DNA of 64,000 nucleotides, from NCBI RefSeq assembly GCF_009604455.1, contig NZ_WEGL01000005.1, positions 558,001 through 622,000 of the forward strand, given 5' to 3'. Shown piece by piece: positions 51,977 to 61,319 of the stretch. A program made the translations under genes and the position numbers. This DNA is from Streptomyces sp. RB17 (GTDB lineage: Bacteria; Actinomycetota; Actinomycetes; Streptomycetales; Streptomycetaceae). The first letter of the stretch is position 1. Every line of letters begins with the position of its first letter. The notes beneath the pieces are model-generated. The model searched no databases, was not told the origin of the DNA, and was given only the letters and a program-made list of their open reading frames with translations.

Positions 51977-54775
51977 ATGACCGGGCTGCGCCTCAGGGGA
52001 CGCGACCGCGAGATGGCTGCCGTCCGTGAGGCCCTGGACGCGGTGCGTGGCGGGCGCGGTGCCTGCGTCGTCGTGGAAGGCGCACCCGGCGTCGGCAAGA
52101 GCCGGCTGCTCGCCGAGCTGGACGAGATGGCACGGCGCTCCGGATTCGACGTGGTGTCCGTACGGGCCGACGAGCTCGACCAGTACGCGGCGGGAGCCGC
52201 CCTGCAGTCCGCCCTGCAGTCCTCCGGCGGTTCCGAACGAGCCGCCGCGGCCGCCGACGACCAGCGGCTCTGGCTGCTGGACAGCATCACGGACGCTCTG
52301 GAGGACCGTGCCCAGCGCGCCCCGGTGGCCGTGCTGGTGGACGACGCTCAGTGGGCGGATCCGGCCACGCTCCTGGTGTTCCGCACCCTGCCCCGGCGAC
52401 TGGCGGCTTCGCGGATCCTGTGGGTGCTGGCGGTACGGTCGGAGACCGAGCGGCCGACCGTTGCCAGGGTGCGGGAGGACCTCGAGGCGCTCGGCGCCCG
52501 GTGGCTGACCCTCGGCCCCCTGCCGCAGCAGGAGCTGCAGCACATCGCCGCCGATGTCCTCGGGGCGAAGCCGTCACCCGGTCTGACCCGGATGCTGCGG
52601 GGTGTCGCGGGCAACCCGTTCCTGGCGATCGAACTGGTCCGCTCCTTCGCCGACACGGATGCCGTCAAAGTGGAGGCGGGCATGGCGAGCCTGCTGTACG
52701 ACGGCATCCCGGTCGGTTTCCGGCGGAGCGTCGCCGCGCGTCTGGACCGGCTCCCGGAGGACGCCGTGCGCCTGCTCCAGATCGGGTCCGTCCTCGGCCG
52801 GGAGTTCGACCTCGGCACGGCCGCCCGTATGCTCGGCCGGCAGGCCGGCAGCCTGCTGTCGGGCGTCGAGGCGGCACTGAACGCCGGTCTGCTCTCGGGC
52901 GACGGCCCGCGACTGGCGTTCCGCCACGACCTGATCCGGCAGGCCGTCCACGAGAACCTGGCGCCGGCCGTGCGGACCGCTCTGCACCGGGAGGCCGCCG
53001 ACATCCTGCGTGGCATCGGGGCACGATCGGCCGAGGTGGCCTGGCACGTCGTCCTGTCGGGCGGCCCGGTCGACGACGACGCCGTGACCACGCTGACCAC
53101 CGCGGTACGGGAACTGTCGCCGTCGGCCCCCGACGCGGCCGCGGACCTGGCTCAACAGATCGCCGGACTGCTGCCCCTGCACGATGGGCGGCGCATCGGC
53201 CTGCTGACCGACGCCGCCGAGTACCTCGGCCGGACCCGCCGGGTGCATCAGGCGCTCGATCTGGTCGACGCCACCCTGTCGGACCGGCTGGAGCCGCTGC
53301 AGGAGGCGCGTCTGCGCCTGGTCGCCGCCGAGATCCACCAGGCCGCGGGCGACGACGCCGCCGCGATGACACATCTCCAGCAGGCCCTGGCCCTGCCCGC
53401 GCTGCCGGCCGACCTGCGGGTCCGGCTGCTGAAGACCAAGGCGACGGGCCACGTGTACCTCGGGGACCTCACCGCTGCCGAGCAGACCGACGTCGGGCTG
53501 GTCGAGGCCTCCTACCGGAGCAAGGATCCGGCCGTCGTCGTCAGCGCCATGGTGTTCCAGTCGCAGACCTTCTTCTACCGAGGGCGCCTGGCCCGCGCCC
53601 TCGAGCTCGCCGAGGAGGCCACCGCACGCGCCGGCACGGGATCCGGCCTGCTCCACCTGCGGCCCCCGCGGATTCCCGCGCTGTGGCTGGCCACGGTGCT
53701 GACCGCCACCGACCGGCTCGCGGACACCGAGCGGGTGCTGCGGGAGGGGCAGCGCGAGGCGGAGGCGCTGGCCCTGGGCTGGTCACTTCCCCACTGGCAT
53801 GCAAGCCGTGCCTGCGCACTGTTCGAACAGGGGGCGCTGGACGACGCGGCCGTGGAGGCCGAGTCCAGTCTGATGGTGGCCGACGAACTCGAGATCACCC
53901 AGCCGAATCCGCAGGCCCGCTCCGTACTGGCCTTGGTGGAGATCAGACGCGGTGACCTCGCCAGGGCCAGGGACCAGCTCCGCGCCACCGAAGCCGGTTC
54001 CGGCACGAGCACTCAGCGGTTCGGCCTATGGGTGTCGCTCGCGCGCGCCTGCCTGGCGGACGCGGAGGGCCGGGACGCCGCAGCGGCAGCCGCACTCACC
54101 GGCAGTTTCACGGACGGCGAGCCGGCACGGCTGCTTGCCGTACCGCCGTCCCACTGGCCCGGGATCGTGCGCATGGCGCTCCGCGGCGAGGACCCGTCGC
54201 TCGCGCAGGCCGTGTCCGGGGCATTGCGCACCCTGGCCGCACGGGACGACAGCCAGCAGATCATCGGGACGATCCGGGCCCATGTGGACGGCCTGCTCCA
54301 CGACGACCGAGGCGCACTGGCGTCCGCCGTCACCGGTTACCGCAGCACCGGCAGGCGGCTGGCCCTGGCCGCGGCCTGCGAGGACCTGGGCGACCTCGTG
54401 GCCGCGTCGGGCGACACCACGTCGGCGATCGCGTACTTCGAAGAGGCGGGTGAGCTGGCGTCGGACTGTGGCGCCCTGCGCGATCACGAACGGATCATGC
54501 GGCGCCTCAGGCAGTTCGGCGTGCGCACCGGTGCCCCACGGCACCACACGACCGGCGCCCCGGGGTGGGAGAGCCTGACCGAGTCCGAGCGGAAACTCAT
54601 CCCGCTCGTCGTGGAGGGCCTCACCAACCGGGCCGTCGCCGACCGGCTGTACGTGTCCGTGCACACCGTCAACACGCACATGAAGCACATCTTCACCAAG
54701 CTCGGTATCAACACCCGAGTCGAGCTGACCCGGCTGGCGATCGAACGGGGCACCGCCGCCGACGGGGCGGACTGA
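51977..54775 (+). CDS. LAL-type LuxR ATPase transcriptional regulator
   Basis: A 932-residue large ATP-binding LuxR regulator. The start LRLRGRDREMAAVREALDAV leads to Walker A VVEGAPGVGKSRLL, Walker B APVAVLVDDAQWAD, long TPR-like helices, and a C-terminal HTH (LTESERKLIPLVVEGLTNRA, VADRLYVSVHTVNTHMKHIF). Starts at 51923 and 51977 are both in frame; 51977 fits family N-termini best. It is divergent from the monooxygenase gene and therefore a good candidate for its regulator. Confidence 0.9.
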   Translation: MTGLRLRGRDREMAAVREALDAVRGGRGACVVVEGAPGVGKSRLLAELDEMARRSGFDVVSVRADELDQYAAGAALQSALQSSGGSERAAAAADDQRLWLLDSITDALEDRAQRAPVAVLVDDAQWADPATLLVFRTLPRRLAASRILWVLAVRSETERPTVARVREDLEALGARWLTLGPLPQQELQHIAADVLGAKPSPGLTRMLRGVAGNPFLAIELVRSFADTDAVKVEAGMASLLYDGIPVGFRRSVAARLDRLPEDAVRLLQIGSVLGREFDLGTAARMLGRQAGSLLSGVEAALNAGLLSGDGPRLAFRHDLIRQAVHENLAPAVRTALHREAADILRGIGARSAEVAWHVVLSGGPVDDDAVTTLTTAVRELSPSAPDAAADLAQQIAGLLPLHDGRRIGLLTDAAEYLGRTRRVHQALDLVDATLSDRLEPLQEARLRLVAAEIHQAAGDDAAAMTHLQQALALPALPADLRVRLLKTKATGHVYLGDLTAAEQTDVGLVEASYRSKDPAVVVSAMVFQSQTFFYRGRLARALELAEEATARAGTGSGLLHLRPPRIPALWLATVLTATDRLADTERVLREGQREAEALALGWSLPHWHASRACALFEQGALDDAAVEAESSLMVADELEITQPNPQARSVLALVEIRRGDLARARDQLRATEAGSGTSTQRFGLWVSLARACLADAEGRDAAAAAALTGSFTDGEPARLLAVPPSHWPGIVRMALRGEDPSLAQAVSGALRTLAARDDSQQIIGTIRAHVDGLLHDDRGALASAVTGYRSTGRRLALAAACEDLGDLVAASGDTTSAIAYFEEAGELASDCGALRDHERIMRRLRQFGVRTGAPRHHTTGAPGWESLTESERKLIPLVVEGLTNRAVADRLYVSVHTVNTHMKHIFTKLGINTRVELTRLAIERGTAADGAD

Positions 54776-54995
54776 GCGGCAGCCCCGTGACCGCGGGGCG
54801 CGCCGGCGAGCATCCCGTGAATGGGCGATGCCGGCGACGGTCGTACCCGGTGATGCTGGTCGCGACGGCGTGCCTACAGGCACCGCGCCGTCAGCGGTCC
54901 GATCACATGCGGACGGCTGAGCCCGGACAACCACGGGGTCGAACCCCTGGCGCAGACCCGGGCCGCATACCAGGCGCTCGAGAAGGAGTACCGGC

Positions 54996-55490
54996 GTGGC
55001 AAGGCTTTCCCCCGAGTCGCGGACGGACGGTCAACCACCGTACGGTTCGGCCGTCACGGACGCCGGCGCGGTCGCCGAACGCGGATACCGCGGCCGGCTC
55101 CGCGCTGCTGTGGCCGCGAGCGCGGCCCCGCACGGATACACCCTGGCGCTGTGGACCGCCACCGCGGTGACGTCGTCCGACCGGGGTGCCCCAGGGCCGG
55201 CCGAGGTCCTGGCCCTCCTCGCCGGTGCGACGCTCGCCTTCGTCGGGCTGGGTGCCCTCGCGTACGGGGGCGGCCCCATGAAGCCGGAGAGGCCCGCCGC
55301 GGCCGGCACGAGGATATGGGCCGCTTTCCATCTGCCCATGGCGACTCTCGCCGCACTGGTCAGCTTTTTGCTCGCACGGTGTTGTTCCGGGCCCCTCCTG
55401 TGGGGGCTGGTCGGCACGACCACGACCGCTGTGTATCTGCTGGTCGTCAGCGCCCAGTTTCTCTGCTTCGCGGTCCGCCGAAATACCTAG
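54996..55490 (+). CDS. Small integral membrane protein
   Basis: A 164-residue protein from GTG 54996, with AAGGAG about 9 nt upstream. An N-terminal hydrophilic 40 residues precede four hydrophobic helices (GYTLALWTATAVTSS, VLALLAGATLAFVGLGALAY, PMATLAALVSFLLARCCSG, TTAVYLLVVSAQFLCFAV). No family recognised. It is followed at 33 bp by a small acidic-protein gene, so they may be co-expressed. Confidence 0.7.
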   Translation: MARLSPESRTDGQPPYGSAVTDAGAVAERGYRGRLRAAVAASAAPHGYTLALWTATAVTSSDRGAPGPAEVLALLAGATLAFVGLGALAYGGGPMKPERPAAAGTRIWAAFHLPMATLAALVSFLLARCCSGPLLWGLVGTTTTAVYLLVVSAQFLCFAVRRNT

Positions 55491-55523
55491 AGCCCAAAGA
55501 CACGCACCCGTAAGAGGTTCACC

Positions 55524-55688
55524 ATGTCAGTGGAGCATTCCGGCGCATATACGGTCGACGGCCGCATCTATCTGGTGGACACCGACGATTACGCCCTCGT
55601 GCTTGACGCACGGGGCGAAGTGATCGGTGAGGGGCACGACTTTTCCCGGTACGTACGCGAATATCTGGGCAGTGACGCCCTCGAATGA
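55524..55688 (+). CDS. 54-residue acidic protein
   Basis: ATG 55524 with GAGG 6-7 nt upstream encodes MSVEHSGAYTVDGRIYLVDT and continues DDYALVLDARGEVIGEGHDF to DALE. It is a compact acidic beta-rich sequence with hydrophobic alternation (RIYLVDTDDYALVLD), so it looks like a real small folded protein and not random translation. Function unknown. Confidence 0.55.
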   Translation: MSVEHSGAYTVDGRIYLVDTDDYALVLDARGEVIGEGHDFSRYVREYLGSDALE

Positions 55689-55698
55689 ACCGCTCCGG

Positions 55699-56214
55699 TT
55701 ATCCGCGCGTCCGCAGGCGCGGGTGGACGGATTCCCCGTCCGGGACCGGTTCCGTCCGGCTGCCGGCGGTGTCGCCGGCTGCGGTGTGCGCGGGCGGCCA
55801 CGGGAGCAGGGCGATCAGGGAGTGTGCCCGATGGATGAGGAAGGCGGCGAGCGGCAGTTCGGTGACCAGGGCGAGGCCGCCCGCCGTCCAGACGTCGTCG
55901 GTGCCGGCGTCGAGCGAGATGTCGAACCAGGTGTCGCAGATCAGCAGGACCGCGGTGGCGTGCGCATACAGGATGACCGAGCGGCTGCGGCGCCAGGCCA
56001 GAAACGCCGTGGATGCCAGCGCGACGATGAGCAGCACGTCGAATCCGACCCAGGTCAGGCGCCACTCGTGCACGTTGCGGGACGACGGCAGCGTCAGACC
56101 CAGCATCACCGTCCACGGTATGAGACAGGCAGCGCACGCGGCGAGCAGTTCCGCGGTGTGCTTCCTGCGGCGGTCCGGCGGGACACCGCGGCTGTCGGCG
56201 TGTTCCTTCGTCAC
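55699..56214 (-). CDS. Four-helix membrane protein
   Basis: A 171-residue protein. GTG 56214 has GAGGA 10 nt upstream; an ATG at 56277 is an alternative. Hydrophobic helices: LLAACAACLIPWTVMLGLTL, WVGFDVLLIVALASTAFLAW, VILYAHATAVLLICDTWFDI, GGLALVTELPLAAFLIHRAH. Similar small proteins of unknown function are common in Streptomyces. It converges on the 54-residue gene. Confidence 0.7.
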   Translation of the reverse strand: MTKEHADSRGVPPDRRRKHTAELLAACAACLIPWTVMLGLTLPSSRNVHEWRLTWVGFDVLLIVALASTAFLAWRRSRSVILYAHATAVLLICDTWFDISLDAGTDDVWTAGGLALVTELPLAAFLIHRAHSLIALLPWPPAHTAAGDTAGSRTEPVPDGESVHPRLRTRG

Positions 56215-56356
56215 TTGCGATCCGTCCTCGCACACTTCCTCTGACGCCGACAGGTTTCCGGGACGACCCATCGGCATAGCCGCAGACGTCGTCCCGAATA
56301 TTCCCGCGGTGTACCTCCGGGCCTTTTGGGACCCGGTCGACACCCGTCCCGCCCTG

Positions 56357-56650
56357 TCAGGGGCGGGCCGAGCCGTACCCGAACGTCTCCATCTGCTCCC
56401 AGATCCACGGGTAGAAGCGCTCGTACCTCTCACAGTCCCAGACGTGTCCGTAGTGTCCGCCGTGGTGCCCACCGGCGGTCACCGTCTCCACCACCGCACC
56501 CGCCCGGGCAGGGACGTGCGCGCCGGCCGGAAGAGCAGCCGCGTGGGCGGCACCCCCGGCGGCGAGGAGAGCGCCTCCGGCGAAAGCCAGAGAAGCAGCG
56601 GTGGTCGTGATGCGTCGTACGAGCTTGTTCCTGGTGCGCAAAGTACTCAC
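56357..56650 (-). CDS. Small secreted protein
   Basis: A 97-residue exported protein. The signal TTTAASLAFAGGALLAAGGA ends around AHAAAL. The mature end is aromatic and His-rich (AGGHHGGHYGHVWDCERYER, FYPWIWEQMETFGYGS). The GTG at 56650 abuts an AAGGA and an in-frame TTG at about 56641 is better spaced, so the true start is uncertain. No family recognised. Confidence 0.65.
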   Translation of the reverse strand: MSTLRTRNKLVRRITTTAASLAFAGGALLAAGGAAHAAALPAGAHVPARAGAVVETVTAGGHHGGHYGHVWDCERYERFYPWIWEQMETFGYGSARP

Positions 56651-56823
56651 TCCTTAATTTTCCTGGGGAGTAATAACTGTCAACGCGACCAGTCTCGAGC
56701 AGGAAGGCGTGCAGTGCATCGCATAATCTAGTGATTGGCCGGTACACGGGTAGTCGAGTGTGCCGTATATCGCACCATTGAATCATTGTGACGCCACTTG
56801 GCCGGCTGTACGTTTCGCATGTG

Positions 56824-58404
56824 ATGAGAATTGCAGCGATCGCATTCATCGGGGCCCTGGCAGCCGCATTCGGAGCCTTCGCGTCGACCGGGTCTGCCTG
56901 GTGGTGGCCGGCCGCCGTGTTGTGCGCGGCTTTGGCGGCGGTGGGTACCCATGACCTCCTCCAAAGGCGCCACTCGATACTGCGCAACTACCCTGTGCTG
57001 GGACATGTGCGCTTCATGCTGGAGTCGATCCGGCCGGAGCTGCAGCAGTATTTCATCGAGCGCAATTACGACGGCCGTCCCTACGACCGGGATGTGCGCA
57101 GCCTCGTCTATCAGCGCGCCAAGGGCCTGGAGGCGGAGCAGGCGTTCGGCACCGAGCGGAACGTCTACGCCGAGGGCTACGAGTACTTCGAGTCGTCGAT
57201 GCGGCCTCGCCCGGTGCCGTCGGAGCAGCCCAGGGTCCGCATCGGCGGTCCGGACTGCGCCAAGCCCTACGACATGGCCTTGTTCAACGTCTCGGCGATG
57301 AGTTTCGGCTCGCTGTCCGCAAATGCCATCCTCGCCCTGAACCGCGGCGCCGCCCTCGGGGGCTTCGCTCACGACACCGGTGAAGGCGGCCTGTCGGAAT
57401 ACCATCTGCGGCACGGCGGCGACCTGGTGTGGGAGATCGGCACGGGATACTTCGGCTGCCGCACCGAGGACGGCCGTTTCGACCGGGCGCGGTTCGCGGA
57501 GAAGGCCGCCCACGACAGTGTGAAGTGCGTGTCGCTGAAGCTGTCCCAGGGAGCCAAGCCCGGCATCGGAGGGGTGCTGCCCGGGGAGAAGGTCACCGCC
57601 GAGATAGCCCGGGTACGCGAAGTCCCCGAAGGCCGGACCGTCATCTCACCCCCGTACCACGAGGTCTTCAGCACTCCCCGCGAGCTGATCCGGTTCATCG
57701 CAGAGCTGCGTGAGCTGTCCGGGGGCAAGCCGGTCGGCTTCAAGCTGTGTGTGGGCTCCCGGCGTGAGTTCCTGGCGGTGTGCAAGGCCATGATCGACGA
57801 GGGCACCGCGCCGGACTTCATCATCGTCGACGGAGCCGAGGGCGGCACCGGAGCCGCGCCGCTGGAGTTCGCCGACCATCTGGGCAGCCCGCTCACCGAG
57901 GGGCTCATCACCGTGCACAACGCTCTGGTCGGCGCCGGCCTGCGGGACCGGATCAAGATCGGCGCCAGCGGCAAGGTGGCCACCGGCGCCGACATCGTCA
58001 AGCGCATGGTGCAGGGTGCCGACTTCACCAACGCGGCACGCGCCATGATGTTCGCGATCGGATGCATCCAGGCGCAGAGCTGCCACACCAACACCTGCCC
58101 CGCCGGCGTCGCCACCCAAGACCCGCGCCGCGCCCGGGCGTTGCACGTCGACGACAAGTCGGTGCGGGTCCAGCGCTTCCAGTCCGCCACGGTGAACAGC
58201 TCCATGAAGATCATCGCCTCACTGGGCGTGAGCGGACCGGCGCAGCTGCGCCCGCACATGCTGCGCCGGCGCGTGGATCCGGTCACGGTCCGCTCCTACG
58301 CGGAGCTCTACGAATGGCTGGCCCCGGGGCAGTTGCTGATCGAGCCGCCGGAGTCCTGGGCCGCGGACTGGAAGGCCGCCGACCCCGACCGATTCGGCGC
58401 GTGA
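56824..58404 (+). CDS. FMN-binding glutamate-synthase-like protein
   Basis: A 526-residue protein. Two N-terminal membrane helices (IAAIAFIGALAAAFGAF, WWWPAAVLCAALAAVGT) precede a glutamate synthase FMN-binding barrel (about 100-515). FMN-site motifs are VSAMSFGSLSANAI, DGAEGGTGAAPLEF and IGASGKVATGADIVKRM, and the 3Fe-4S Cys cluster is CIQAQSCHTNTCPAGVATQD. The glutaminase domain of GltB is absent. Stand-alone forms transfer electrons and may make glutamate or related products. The upstream in-frame GTG at 56788 is possible; neither start has a strong site. Confidence 0.85.
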   Translation: MRIAAIAFIGALAAAFGAFASTGSAWWWPAAVLCAALAAVGTHDLLQRRHSILRNYPVLGHVRFMLESIRPELQQYFIERNYDGRPYDRDVRSLVYQRAKGLEAEQAFGTERNVYAEGYEYFESSMRPRPVPSEQPRVRIGGPDCAKPYDMALFNVSAMSFGSLSANAILALNRGAALGGFAHDTGEGGLSEYHLRHGGDLVWEIGTGYFGCRTEDGRFDRARFAEKAAHDSVKCVSLKLSQGAKPGIGGVLPGEKVTAEIARVREVPEGRTVISPPYHEVFSTPRELIRFIAELRELSGGKPVGFKLCVGSRREFLAVCKAMIDEGTAPDFIIVDGAEGGTGAAPLEFADHLGSPLTEGLITVHNALVGAGLRDRIKIGASGKVATGADIVKRMVQGADFTNAARAMMFAIGCIQAQSCHTNTCPAGVATQDPRRARALHVDDKSVRVQRFQSATVNSSMKIIASLGVSGPAQLRPHMLRRRVDPVTVRSYAELYEWLAPGQLLIEPPESWAADWKAADPDRFGA

Positions 58405-58416
58405 CAGGGGTGGCGG

Positions 58417-59328
58417 TCAGCTTCGGCCCCGCCCGAGCTCGGCGGTGCCGCGCGCGGTGTTCGGTGCGGGCCACCAGGCCGCGTCCGAGACGGGCGTCGC
58501 CGGTGAGCCGGTGAGCCGGGGGACGACGTCAGTGACCACGGAGATCTCCCCCTTCTCGATCGCCTGGTACCACGAGATCCAGGTCTCGATCTGTTCCCCG
58601 CTCATGCCTTGTCGCCAGCGCCGTGCGAAGGCTTCCTCAAGGGTCTCGGGCTCGTAGCGGTAGGGCCGTCCGGTGGCCGCGGCGATCCGGGTGACCGCTT
58701 CGTCGAGGGTCAGGGCCTCGGGCCCGGTGATCTCGAGGATCGCGCCGTCGTGCTCGGAGCGAAGACCCTCGTCGAGGGCGACGGCCGTGATCGCGTCGGC
58801 GATGTCCTCGTGGGTGACGAAGGCAGCCCGGCCGGTACTCGCGGGGCCGCTGACGACGAATTGCTCGTCGGCGAGGGCGGCCGGCGTCGAGGCGTAGAAG
58901 CCTGCCCGGAACACCGTGTGGCGGACCCCGGAACCAGCCAGGAACTGCTCGGTCAGCCACTGGTCGCGGGCGTTGAGGTACGTGGCGGTGGGCGCCGCGC
59001 CGACGAGGGACACATACAGCACCCGGTCCACGCCGACCGCGGCCGCGGCCTCGACCACGCCGGCGTGCTCTTCCAGGCGGCGTCCCGTGCGGTGTCCGGA
59101 GACCAGGATGAGGGTCGACGCGCCCTCAAGGGCCTTGCGCATGCCCGAGGTGTCGGCGTAGGCGGCGGGACCGCGTCGCTGGGCGCCCGGCAGTTCCGGC
59201 ATGCGGTCGGGGTCGCGTCCGACGAGGAGTTGCGGGACGCCGCTGTCGGCGAGCCGGGCCGCGATCCGGCTGCCCAGCGCCCCGGTCACCCCGGTGACCG
59301 CCACGGTGGTGTGGTTCTTCTCGGACAT
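58417..59328 (-). CDS. NmrA-like NAD(P)H-binding (atypical SDR) protein
   Basis: A 303-residue protein. ATG 59328 follows AGGGAG by 4-5 nt. The cofactor motif is TVAVTGVTGALGSRIAARLA; downstream are STLILVSGHRTGRRLEEH, VGVDRVLYVSLVGAAPTATY and FVTHEDIADAITAVALDEG. Members either reduce quinone-like substrates or act as redox sensors. It converges on the glutamate-synthase-like gene. Confidence 0.85.
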   Translation of the reverse strand: MSEKNHTTVAVTGVTGALGSRIAARLADSGVPQLLVGRDPDRMPELPGAQRRGPAAYADTSGMRKALEGASTLILVSGHRTGRRLEEHAGVVEAAAAVGVDRVLYVSLVGAAPTATYLNARDQWLTEQFLAGSGVRHTVFRAGFYASTPAALADEQFVVSGPASTGRAAFVTHEDIADAITAVALDEGLRSEHDGAILEITGPEALTLDEAVTRIAAATGRPYRYEPETLEEAFARRWRQGMSGEQIETWISWYQAIEKGEISVVTDVVPRLTGSPATPVSDAAWWPAPNTARGTAELGRGRS

Positions 59329-59549
59329 GTGTCTCCCTAAATCCGGGGCCGCGTCGATCGCGGCACCCTGTTTCCGATTGCATCTGACGCAAAAGACACT
59401 GCCTCCAGGCTGCCTCCTCCGGCTGCGCGACGGCGCGGTCGTCCAGCGCCACCCAAGGGTGGCGGTTCCTGGAATCCGCCCGCCCCGGGGTACGCCCGCG
59501 GCCGCACCGGCATCCTGGGGAGCCCGGCCGCGTGTGCGGGATGCTGGGC

Positions 59550-61049
59550 TCAGGACACGGGGAAGCCCAGGTCCGGACCGGACGCCGTCTCGGCAGGAGC
59601 CGGCCAGCGGCTCGTGATGACCTTGCCGCGCGTGTAGAAGTGCACGGCTTCGCTGCCGTACATGCGGTGGTCGCCGAAGGCCGAGTCCTTCCAGCCACCG
59701 AAGGAGTGGTAGCCCACCGGCACGGGCATCGGCACGTTCACGCCGACCATGCCGGTCTCCACGTCCAGCTGGAACCGGCGGGCCGCGCCGCCGTCGCGGG
59801 TGAAGATCGAGCCGGCGTTGCCGAACCGGGAGCCGTTGATGATGCGCATGGCCTCCTCGTAGGTCTCCGCGCGGAGCACGCACAGGACGGGACCGAAGAT
59901 CTCGTTGCGGTAGGCGTCCGAGTCCGTGCTGACCTTGTCGAGGAGCGAGATGCCCATCCAGTGCCCGTTCTCCAGGCCCTCGACCGTGAAGCCGCGGCGC
60001 ACCACGTCGGCTCCCTGGGCGGCCGCGCCCGCGACGTACTGCGCGACCTCGTCGCGGTGCGCCTTGGTGACGAGCGGGCCCATCTCGGACGCCGGGTCGT
60101 TGCCCGGTCCTATCCTCACCTTCGCGGCGCGCTCGGCGATCCGGGAGACCAGCGGGTCGCCCACCGAACCGACCGCGACCACCACGGAGACGGCCATGCA
60201 GCGCTGACCCGCGGAGCCGTAGGCGGCGGACACGGCGGCTTCGGCCGCCGCATCGAGGTCGGCGTCGGGCAGCACCAGCATGTGGTTCTTCGCGCCGCCC
60301 AGGGCCTGGACGTGTTTCCCGCCGGTGCAGGCCCTGCCGTAGACGTGGCGGGCGACCGGCGTGGAGCCCACGAAGGACACTGCCGCCACGTCCGGATGGT
60401 CGAGCAGCGCGTCCACCGCCACGGCGTCGCCCTGCACGATGTTGAGCACACCGTCGGGCACGCCGGCCTCGGCCGCGAGCTCCGCGAGGAGTATGGACGC
60501 GGACGGGGCCTTGCTGCTCGGCTTGTGGACGAACGTGTTCCCGCAGGCGATCGCCATGGGGAACATCCACATGCCGATCATCGCGGGGAAGTTGAACGGT
60601 GAGATGCCCACGACCACACCGAGCGGCTGGCGGACCGACGCCACGTCGACGTGGCTCGACACCTCGGTCGAAGTGTCGCCCTTGAGCGCCGTGCCGAGCC
60701 CGCAGGCGAGCTCGACGATCTCCAGGCCCCGGGCCACCTCGGCCAGGGCGTCCGCGTGGACCTTGCCCTGCTCGGCGGTGATCAGCGCGGCGATGTCGTC
60801 GCGGTGCGCGTCCAGCAGCGCGCGGTAGCGGAAGAGGATCGCGATCCGCTGAGCGAGCGGGGACGTGCGCCAGGTGGCGTAGGCCTCCTTCGCCGCGGCG
60901 ACAGCGGCGTCGACCTCGTCGGCGCCGGCCATCGCCACCCGCGTGGTCACCTCTCCGGTCGCGGGGTCGGTCACGGGGCCCCAGGTGCCGGAGGCGTCCG
61001 AAACGTCTCCGTAGGGCTTGCCCGCGATCCAGTGGGTGACGGTCTTCAT
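59550..61049 (-). CDS. mmsA: Methylmalonate-semialdehyde dehydrogenase (CoA-acylating)
   Basis: A 499-residue aldehyde dehydrogenase. The nucleophilic Cys is in GSAGQRCMAVSVVVAVG, with ISPFNFPAMIGMWMFPMAIA and the C-terminal VPVPVGYHSFGGWKDSAFGD diagnostic of MmsA. It converts methylmalonate semialdehyde to propionyl-CoA in valine and inositol degradation. ATG 61049 has AAGGAG about 8 nt upstream. No other valine-degradation gene is adjacent. Confidence 0.92.
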   Translation of the reverse strand: MKTVTHWIAGKPYGDVSDASGTWGPVTDPATGEVTTRVAMAGADEVDAAVAAAKEAYATWRTSPLAQRIAILFRYRALLDAHRDDIAALITAEQGKVHADALAEVARGLEIVELACGLGTALKGDTSTEVSSHVDVASVRQPLGVVVGISPFNFPAMIGMWMFPMAIACGNTFVHKPSSKAPSASILLAELAAEAGVPDGVLNIVQGDAVAVDALLDHPDVAAVSFVGSTPVARHVYGRACTGGKHVQALGGAKNHMLVLPDADLDAAAEAAVSAAYGSAGQRCMAVSVVVAVGSVGDPLVSRIAERAAKVRIGPGNDPASEMGPLVTKAHRDEVAQYVAGAAAQGADVVRRGFTVEGLENGHWMGISLLDKVSTDSDAYRNEIFGPVLCVLRAETYEEAMRIINGSRFGNAGSIFTRDGGAARRFQLDVETGMVGVNVPMPVPVGYHSFGGWKDSAFGDHRMYGSEAVHFYTRGKVITSRWPAPAETASGPDLGFPVS

Positions 61050-61319
61050 CGGCGGAACTCCTTCGAGGATGACGGAACCGGGCTGCGAGGTTCCTGGCGT
61101 TGCACCTCAGGGGCCTTGGCTGTGCCCGGACCGGGCCGCGTTCTCGGCCAGGGGCACATACACCGTTGCCGCGCGGGCGGGACTGCTGCTGATGTGGAAC
61201 CTATTGCTCCGCGTTCCGCGTTGCGGCCGATCCGGGGCCCGGGGCGTGAAGTGCCTTCCTCACGTCCCGCACTGTGGTGGCGCGGGTCACTCGATGCCGA
61301 GCGGCAGCCGGTCGGCTCT

